Assembly (NCBI GenBank): GCA_008501785.1
Contig: QQUD01000538.1
Location: forward strand, 1 to 6,924
Length of the DNA stretch: 6,924 bases
Source: Chloroflexota bacterium
Lineage (GTDB): Bacteria; Chloroflexota; Anaerolineae; Promineifilales; Promineifilaceae
Direction: 5' to 3'
Of this stretch, positions 1 to 5,012 are shown piece by piece. Made by a program: the position numbers and the translations under genes. Positions within the stretch are counted from its first letter, which is position 1. Each line of letters starts with the position of its first letter. The notes beneath the pieces were generated by a model that made no database searches, had not been told where the DNA came from, and was given only the letters and a program-made list of their open reading frames with translations.

Positions 1-361
1 TGCTGACAGCTTCCTGGCTCAGAATCGCCTTTGGTTGTGCATCCTCAATCATGAATGCCAGTCTTTCTGGCGGGTAAGATGGGTCGAGCGGGAGATAGGC
101 TGCGCCTGCTTTGAGGGTAGCCAGGATGCCGACGATCATTTCGGGGGTGCGGTGGGTGGCGATGCCGATGATGTCGCCGCTGGTGACGCCGGTTTCGATG
201 AGGTGGTGGGCCAGTTGATTGGCACGGCCGTTTAGTTCTGCGTAGGAAAGCGTGGTGGTGTTGAGGGAAACGGCCGTTACATCAGGCCGTTCCACCGCGT
301 GTTGTTCGATGAGCGCGTGAATGGTGGTGTTGTCGGGGTAGGGGGTGGCGGTATCGTTCCA
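1..361 (-). other. Adenylation domain A2, N-terminal part only
   Basis: The last 120 visible residues hold the A1-type motif LSYAELNGR and the A2-type motif LKAGAAYLPLDPSYP, then stop at the window edge before A3. The segment is paralogous to 3292-3661 of the preceding module. The specificity pocket is not visible. Confidence 0.93.
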
Positions 362-3300
362 ATCGACCAGCATTTGTTGTTGTTCGGCGGGGGTGAGCAG
401 CGGGAGTTCTGAAATCGGCCGTTCCGGATCAGCCACAATCCCATCTAGCAGCGTGTGATAATGACCCACCATCCGTTGTATCGTTTCCTGGTTGAAAAGG
501 TCTGTGTTGTACTCGATGGTTCCCATCAAACCATCTGCACTTTCGCGCATGGTTAGGGTTAGGTCAAACGTGGCCGCGCCGGTGTCTGCGGCTAACGATT
601 CCATCTTCAAACCGGGGAGGTCCATCGCTCCCAGTGGGGCATTGTCCAGTACAAACATGACCTGGAAGAGGGGCGTGTGGCTCATGTTCCGTTTGGGTTG
701 CACTGTTTCGACCAGCATCTCAAACGGCACATCTTGATGGGCGTATGCACCTAGCGCGACTTCGCGTACGCGTGACAGCAATTCGTTGAAATCGGGCGTG
801 TCAGAAAGGTCAGCCCGCAGTACCAATGTGTTCACAAAGAAGCCAATCAGCCCTTCGATTTCGGCGCGGGTGCGATTGGCAATGGGGGTGCCGACGCTGA
901 TGTCTGTTTGTCCCGTGTAGCGATAGAGCAGGGTTTGGAATGCTGCCAGGAGTGTCATAAACAGCGTGACGCCTTCTTGTTGGCTGAGTTCTGTCAAGGA
1001 TTGGCCCAGGTTGGCAGGCAGTTCGAAAATTTCGGTGGCACCGCTGGCGGTTTGCACGGCGGGGCGGGGATGGTCGGTTGGCAGGTCGAGAATGGGGGGC
1101 GCATGTTGCAACTGCTGCCGCCAATAATCGAGCTGTTCGTTTAACGTTTCGCCTTGCAGTTGGGTGCGCTGCCAATGGGCAAAATCGGCATATTGCACCG
1201 GGAGTTCTGGCAGTGGTGAAGGTTCCCCTGCAGTATAAGCCGTGTAAAGAATGGCAATTTCTTGAATGAGGACGCCGAGTGACCAGCCATCGGAGATGAT
1301 GTGGTGCATGGTCAGCAGGGCGATATGATCGTTGTCGGCTAGTTGTAAAAGGTTGGCCCGAATGAGTGGGCCGGTGGCGAGGTTAAACGGCCGTTTCACT
1401 TCATCCTCTATCAATTGATGTGCCTGACTCTCTCGTTCGTCTGGTGGCAGATGGCGCAGGTCGGTGCAGGGCATGTCGAGGGTAAGGGTGGGGGCGATTT
1501 GTTGGATGGGACGGCCGTTAATTTCACCAAATGTGGTACGCAGCGTTTCGTGTCGCTGCACGATGGTGTGCAGGCTTTGTTGCAGCGCGGCGATGTCTAC
1601 GCTCCCGGTGAGGCGAATTGCCAGGGGGATGTTGTAGAAGAGGTTGCCGGGAGAAAGCTGTTCCAAAAACCAGAGCCGCTGCTGGGCAAAGGAGAGCGGG
1701 ATGTCGCTGTCGCGGTCAATGGGAGTGATGGGCGGGATGTTGTGGGTGGTGGTGGATTGCAGGAAAACGGCCGTTTCGGCAACGGTTGGCTGTTCAAATA
1801 GCTGGCGCAGCGGCAAATCAACGTCAAACGTTTCGCGGATGCGGGAGACAAGTCGGGTCGCTTTGATTGAATGTCCACCCAGGGTAAAGAAGCTGTCGTG
1901 AATGCCAACTAGTTCAATGTCTAACACCTGTGCCCACAAGCCTGCCAGGATTTCTTCGGTTGCGTGGCGTGGTGCAACAAATTGGGTGGCGATGGTTGTG
2001 CCATCGGGTGCAGGTAAGGCGCGGCGGTTGATTTTGCCGTTGGGGAGTAAGGGCATGGCGTCTAGCAGTACAAATGCGGCTGGCACCATATAAATAGGAA
2101 GCTTGTCTTTTAAAAAGTCGTATAAATCTGTGCTGTTGCAGGCTGTGTCGGCGGCCAGCACGGCGTAGGCAACAAGCTGTTTGTCGCCTGATGGCTGTTC
2201 GTGGGTGATAACGGCCGTTTCACGCACTGCTTCGTGCTGCTCCAAAACGGCTTCAATTTCACGCAATTCAATGCGAAAGCCGCGAATCTTCACTTGATGA
2301 TCAACCCGACCCAGGAATTCGAGCGTGCCGTCTGGCAGCCAGCGGCAGAGATCGCCGGTGCGATAGACGGGGGCTGGGGGTTGGGGGCCGGAGATTGACC
2401 TACCAATCCCTGATCCCTGCTCCCCAATCCCATCCAAACGTACAAATCGTTTTGCTGTCAATTCTGGCCGATTCAAATAGCCTTGAGCCACGCCGACGCC
2501 TCCAATATAGAGTTCTCCAGGGACGCCGACGGGAACAGGACGCTGCTGTGAGTCGAGTAAAATGGCCAGGGCGTTGTCGATTGGTTTGCCAATAGGAATG
2601 TTGGTGGTGTCGGCAGGAATGTCTTTGATTTCGTAGTGGGTGATGCCAATGCTGGCTTCGGTGGGGCCGTAGCCGTTGAAAAGGTAACGGCCGTTTTGCC
2701 AACGACGGGCGGTATCTACTGGACAACTTTCTCCGGCAAACATGAGGCGGGTGAGGGAAGGCAGCCCATCTTCAGGGACGGTCATTGCAGTGAGGATGGC
2801 TGGCGTAAGGATGGCGACGGAGGTTTTTTCTGTTTGCAGAAGTTGAGCCAGATTGGTGGGTGACGTGATGGTTTCGTGTGGGGCCATTTGCAAAGTGGCT
2901 CCGTGACAAAGCGCAAGGAAGATTTCACCGACAGACGCATCAAAGCTAAAGGCGGCGAATTGCAACATGCGATCCGTTGGTGTGATGTTCAGGAGTTGGC
3001 CGTATTGGTGGACAAAGTTGGCTAATCCACGATGGTGCAGCAGGGTGCCTTTGGGCTTGCCGGTAGAGCCGGAGGTGTAGATGAGGTAGGCGAGGGAGGT
3101 GGGAGATTGGGAGATGGCGGGATTGGTGATTGGGTGGTGGGAGAAGTCGTTCCAGTCGGGGGGGAGAATTATTAATTGTGAATTATTAATGCTACCTTTG
3201 GTAGCTTGGAATTGTGAATGAGGCGTCGTTTTTTGTTTTCCGTTTTCTGTTTTCTGTTTTTTGTTAATTCTGCTGATTGCTGATAGCTGACTGCTGACAG

Positions 3301-5011
3301 CTTCCTGGCTCAAAATTGCTTTGGGTTTCGCGTCTTCAATCATGAATGCCAAGCGTTTTTCCGGGTAGGTTGGGTCGAGCGGCAGGTAGGCGGCACCGGC
3401 TTTGAGGGTGGCGAGGACGGCAATGATCATTTCGGGGGAACGGTTGAGGCAGATGCCGACGATGTCGCCGGGGGTGATGTTTTGCTTGATTAGGTGATGG
3501 GCAAGCTGGTTGGCACGCTTGTTCAGGTCTTTGTAGCTTAATTTTTGATCGGCAAATGTGACGGCGATGGCGTCTGGCTGTTGGGCGGCGTGTGTTTCGA
3601 TGCGGTGATGCACGGCCGTTTCTGATGGAAATGGCACATCCATGTTGTTCCATTCAAAAAGCTGTTGGTGCAGTTCTTGTTCTGTGACGAGGGGTAGATT
3701 GGTGAGAAGGCAGTCAGGGTTGGTGGCGATGCCGGTGAGCAGCGTTTGCAAGTGGTTGGTGAGGCGGTGGATGGTGTCGGAGGGGAAACGGCCGTTATCG
3801 TACCCAACCACCATGTTCAACTCCGAACTGGGCGAAACGGCCAGCATTAATGGGTAGTTTGTGCGCGAAAAATGAATGCGTTCGGAAATAGCAAGCTGCC
3901 CCATCTGACTGACTTGCTGCAGCGTTTCATCCATCGGGTAATTTTCAAAGACAAATAACGTTTCAAACAGCGGCTGATCGCGTGGAATCTCGCTCCAGCC
4001 ATGAATGTCGGTGAGCGGTACGTATTCATAATCACGCAGCGAAATTAACTGCTGGTGCAGTTGGCGCAGCCAATCGCGGGTCGTTTGATCGTGATGAATT
4101 TTTACTCTAACCGGCAGTGTGTTGATAAACAGTCCGACCATTGATTCGATGTGTGGCAGCGCGGGAGGACGTCCAGAGGTGGTTGCGCCGTACACAATCT
4201 CATCTTCGCTGCTGTATCGATGCAGCAGCAGCGCCCAGGCCCCTTGCACAATGGTGTTGAGCGTGATTCGATTGTCGTGTGCTAATGTTTGCAGCTTGGC
4301 GGTGATAGTGGCAGGCAGTTGGAGGGTTGCGGTATCGGTTGTGCCGCTTTCATTTTGAACACCGTCCCCAATGGGCAAGCTGGTTGGCGCAGTCAAGTTT
4401 GCCAGCGAATTGCGCCAAAATGTTTCGGCAGCGGCTGAATCTTGCTGCACGATCCAGCCGATGTAGCTGCTGAATGGCTGCGCAGGGGGCATGGGCAGCG
4501 GGGTTCCTTGTTGCAGTGTCTCGTAGTGGGCAAACAGCTCCTGGAACAAAATGGGCTGTGACCAACCGTCTAGCAGCAGGTGGTGATGGCTCCAAATAAA
4601 GAGGTGGCTGTTTTCTTCGGTGCGAATCAGGGTGAGGCGCATTAAGGGTGCGTCGGTGAGGTCGAAGCCGCGTTCTCTGTCGACGGCGAGGTAGGTTTGT
4701 AAACGGCCGTCTTGTTCAGCCACCGGCACATCACGCCAATCAAGCTGCGTAAAAGGGAGTTCAACGGATTGATAGACAATTTGCAACGGCGCTTCCAGCT
4801 CTTCCCAGGCAAACGCGGTGCGCAGGGCCGAATGACGGTTTACGACGGCTTGCCATGCCTGTTGGAAGGCACGCACGTTTAGCTCGCCCTCGATATTCCA
4901 CGTGTTTTGTTCGTGGTAGTTGCCGGTTTCTGGTGCATAAAGTGCATGGAAGAGCATTCCTTGCTGCATAGGAGAGAGTGGGTAAATGTCTTCAATCTGG
5001 AGTGCATTCAT
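1..5011 (-). CDS. NRPS subunit, C-A-PCP-C-A(partial), 3' partial
   Basis: This is a multimodular nonribosomal peptide synthetase that extends a peptide chain by one complete module and starts a second. I read the frame codon by codon: it is open for 1670 residues and runs off the left edge. The start is ATG at 5009-5011, one base after the upstream TGA, with GGAGA eight bases away; the ATG at 5014-5016 is out of frame. In order: C1 (about 8-445, HHLLLDGW), A1 (about 451-1000, all core motifs), PCP (LGGHSI, Ser1048), C2 (about 1104-1540, HHIISDGW), and the N-terminal part of A2 (from about 1551). No E domain follows the first module, so its residue should stay L. A1 has two low-complexity insertions made of 7-bp DNA repeats (about residues 572-637 and 858-882), yet every catalytic motif is intact, so it is probably functional. 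The product is unknown. Confidence 0.97.
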   Translation of the reverse strand, partial: MNALQIEDIYPLSPMQQGMLFHALYAPETGNYHEQNTWNIEGELNVRAFQQAWQAVVNRHSALRTAFAWEELEAPLQIVYQSVELPFTQLDWRDVPVAEQDGRLQTYLAVDRERGFDLTDAPLMRLTLIRTEENSHLFIWSHHHLLLDGWSQPILFQELFAHYETLQQGTPLPMPPAQPFSSYIGWIVQQDSAAAETFWRNSLANLTAPTSLPIGDGVQNESGTTDTATLQLPATITAKLQTLAHDNRITLNTIVQGAWALLLHRYSSEDEIVYGATTSGRPPALPHIESMVGLFINTLPVRVKIHHDQTTRDWLRQLHQQLISLRDYEYVPLTDIHGWSEIPRDQPLFETLFVFENYPMDETLQQVSQMGQLAISERIHFSRTNYPLMLAVSPSSELNMVVGYDNGRFPSDTIHRLTNHLQTLLTGIATNPDCLLTNLPLVTEQELHQQLFEWNNMDVPFPSETAVHHRIETHAAQQPDAIAVTFADQKLSYKDLNKRANQLAHHLIKQNITPGDIVGICLNRSPEMIIAVLATLKAGAAYLPLDPTYPEKRLAFMIEDAKPKAILSQEAVSSQLSAISRINKKQKTENGKQKTTPHSQFQATKGSINNSQLIILPPDWNDFSHHPITNPAISQSPTSLAYLIYTSGSTGKPKGTLLHHRGLANFVHQYGQLLNITPTDRMLQFAAFSFDASVGEIFLALCHGATLQMAPHETITSPTNLAQLLQTEKTSVAILTPAILTAMTVPEDGLPSLTRLMFAGESCPVDTARRWQNGRYLFNGYGPTEASIGITHYEIKDIPADTTNIPIGKPIDNALAILLDSQQRPVPVGVPGELYIGGVGVAQGYLNRPELTAKRFVRLDGIGEQGSGIGRSISGPQPPAPVYRTGDLCRWLPDGTLEFLGRVDHQVKIRGFRIELREIEAVLEQHEAVRETAVITHEQPSGDKQLVAYAVLAADTACNSTDLYDFLKDKLPIYMVPAAFVLLDAMPLLPNGKINRRALPAPDGTTIATQFVAPRHATEEILAGLWAQVLDIELVGIHDSFFTLGGHSIKATRLVSRIRETFDVDLPLRQLFEQPTVAETAVFLQSTTTHNIPPITPIDRDSDIPLSFAQQRLWFLEQLSPGNLFYNIPLAIRLTGSVDIAALQQSLHTIVQRHETLRTTFGEINGRPIQQIAPTLTLDMPCTDLRHLPPDERESQAHQLIEDEVKRPFNLATGPLIRANLLQLADNDHIALLTMHHIISDGWSLGVLIQEIAILYTAYTAGEPSPLPELPVQYADFAHWQRTQLQGETLNEQLDYWRQQLQHAPPILDLPTDHPRPAVQTASGATEIFELPANLGQSLTELSQQEGVTLFMTLLAAFQTLLYRYTGQTDISVGTPIANRTRAEIEGLIGFFVNTLVLRADLSDTPDFNELLSRVREVALGAYAHQDVPFEMLVETVQPKRNMSHTPLFQVMFVLDNAPLGAMDLPGLKMESLAADTGAATFDLTLTMRESADGLMGTIEYNTDLFNQETIQRMVGHYHTLLDGIVADPERPISELPLLTPAEQQQMLVDWNDTATPYPDNTTIHALIEQHAVERPDVTAVSLNTTTLSYAELNGRANQLAHHLIETGVTSGDIIGIATHRTPEMIVGILATLKAGAAYLPLDPSYPPERLAFMIEDAQPKAILSQEAVS
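392..1702 (-). other. Condensation domain C2, LCL-like
   Basis: Second condensation domain of the downstream protein. It shows IPLSFAQQRLWFLEQL at the N-terminus, RHETLRTTF (about 1153), HHIISDGWS (His1236, His1237, Asp1241), GTPIANRTR, GFFVNTLVLR and HQDVPFEMLVE. These forms are typical of LCL domains, joining an L donor to an L acceptor. This fits the absence of an E domain in the preceding module. Confidence 0.92.
1757..1981 (-). other. PCP domain of the downstream gene
   Basis: Carrier domain with HDSFFTLGGHSIK; Ser1048 is the expected phosphopantetheine site. The LGGHS form is typical of carriers followed by an elongating condensation domain, which is what comes next. Confidence 0.93.
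2369..2431. repeat. 63-bp block of nine 7-bp units in domain A1
   Basis: Read on the plus strand from 2369 in one register: GGGGGCT, GGGGGTT, GGGGGCC, GGAGATT, GACCTAC, CAATCCC, TGATCCC, TGCTCCC, CAATCCC. The first three are G-rich and the last four C-rich. On the minus strand, 2408-2431 reads as four G-runs of 3-4 with loops of 3-4 bases, which fits a G-quadruplex pattern in the coding strand. The block spans exactly 21 codons, Gly/Ser/Pro-rich, between motifs A6 and A7. Confidence 0.8.
3101..3144. repeat. Irregular GATTGG/GGGAGAT repeat
   Basis: GGGAGAT occurs at 3101 and 3109 and GATTGG at 3105, 3121 and 3128, with spacing of about 7-8 bases. The tract encodes a Ser/Pro/Ile-rich linker directly before motif A3 of domain A1. 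It is less regular than the neighbouring heptamer tracts. Confidence 0.55.
3167..3194. repeat. Tandem 7-bp repeat, consensus AATTRTK
   Basis: AATTATT, AATTGTG, AATTATT and a degenerate AATGCTA follow each other without gaps. A further AATTGTG lies at 3210-3216. The local AT-richness contrasts with the GC-rich NRPS sequence on both sides. Confidence 0.75.
3191..3205. repeat. Short perfect inverted repeat
   Basis: GCTACC-TTT-GGTAGC: a 6-bp stem with a 3-base loop, within the A2-A3 insertion between the AATTRTK and GTTTTYY tracts. No T-run follows the stem in the sense direction, and it lies inside a coding frame, so it is not called a terminator. Confidence 0.6.
3228..3269. repeat. Tandem 7-bp repeat, consensus GTTTTYY
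   Basis: Six consecutive heptamers on the plus strand: GTTTTTT, GTTTTCC, GTTTTCT, GTTTTCT, GTTTTTT and a degenerate GTTAATT. They are coding on the minus strand and give a Lys/Gln/Asn-rich stretch between A2 and A3 of domain A1. Confidence 0.85.
3272..3299. repeat. Tandem 7-bp repeat, consensus GCTGAYN
   Basis: Four consecutive heptamers: GCTGATT, GCTGATA, GCTGACT, GCTGACA. They sit two bases from the GTTTTYY tract and mark the A2-side edge of the insertion in domain A1. The last unit also appears at the left window edge (2-8). Confidence 0.87.
3292..3312. repeat. 21-bp direct repeat, second copy at 1-21
   Basis: The 21 bases at 3292-3312 are identical to 1-21. Both encode the same place in consecutive A domains (ILSQEAVS region, after motif A2). 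The offset is 3291 bp, exactly 1097 codons, the length of one module unit. The shared bases extend into the GCTGACA heptamer. Confidence 0.85.
3662..4990 (-). other. Condensation domain C1, DCL-like
   Basis: The first domain of the downstream protein. YPLSPMQQGMLFH at the N-terminus, RHSALRTAF, HHLLLDGW (His143, His144, Asp148), GRPPALPHIESMVGLFINTLPVRV-type core (about residues 281-304) and YPLML are visible. The SPMQxGMLFH opening and the HHLLLDGW form are typical of DCL domains, which join a D-configured donor to an L acceptor. The class call comes from motif style, not from a phylogeny; it agrees with the E domain ending the upstream protein. Confidence 0.88.
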
Positions 5012-5012
5012 T

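Larger units (their letters stand above)
2012..3661 (-). other. Adenylation domain A1 with two insertions
   Basis: Selects and activates an amino acid as the aminoacyl-AMP. Motifs: A1 LSYKDL (491), A2 LKAGAAYLPLD (536), A3 YTSGSTGKPKG (645), A4 FDASVGEIF (690), A5 NGYGPTE (779), A6 GELYIGG (832), A7 YRTGDL (883), A8 GRVDHQVKIRG (901), A10 NGKINR with Lys993. By hand alignment to the GrsA pocket positions (235, 236, 239, 278, 299, 301, 322, 330, 331, 517) the residues are D, A, G, L, M, A, G, I, G, K. I do not match this to a familiar code and make no substrate call. Low-complexity segments separate A2 from A3 and A6 from A7. Confidence 0.93.

Noticed and set aside
3228..3269. T-rich tract as a terminator or promoter element
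   Set aside because: It lies inside an open coding frame, has 7-bp periodicity, and is A-rich in the sense strand with no preceding GC stem.
2369..3299. Frameshift or pseudogene caused by the repeat insertions
   Set aside because: Codon-by-codon reading shows the frame stays open through both insertions, and motifs A3 to A10 follow in the same frame.
3101..3299. CRISPR array or insertion sequence
   Set aside because: Units are 7 bp without spacers, and there are no terminal inverted repeats, target duplications or transposase sequence.
35..4358. Plus-strand open frames across the downstream gene (for example 35-235, 908-1144, 1415-1801, 4119-4358)
   Set aside because: They lie antisense to a continuous NRPS frame with all family motifs, and their translations resemble no protein family I recognise.
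810..4595. Minus-strand open frames in other phases (810-1175, 1597-1908, 2400-2726, 3336-3653, 3847-4035, 4350-4595)
   Set aside because: They are out of frame with the verified 1670-codon NRPS frame. Compositional bias explains their length.
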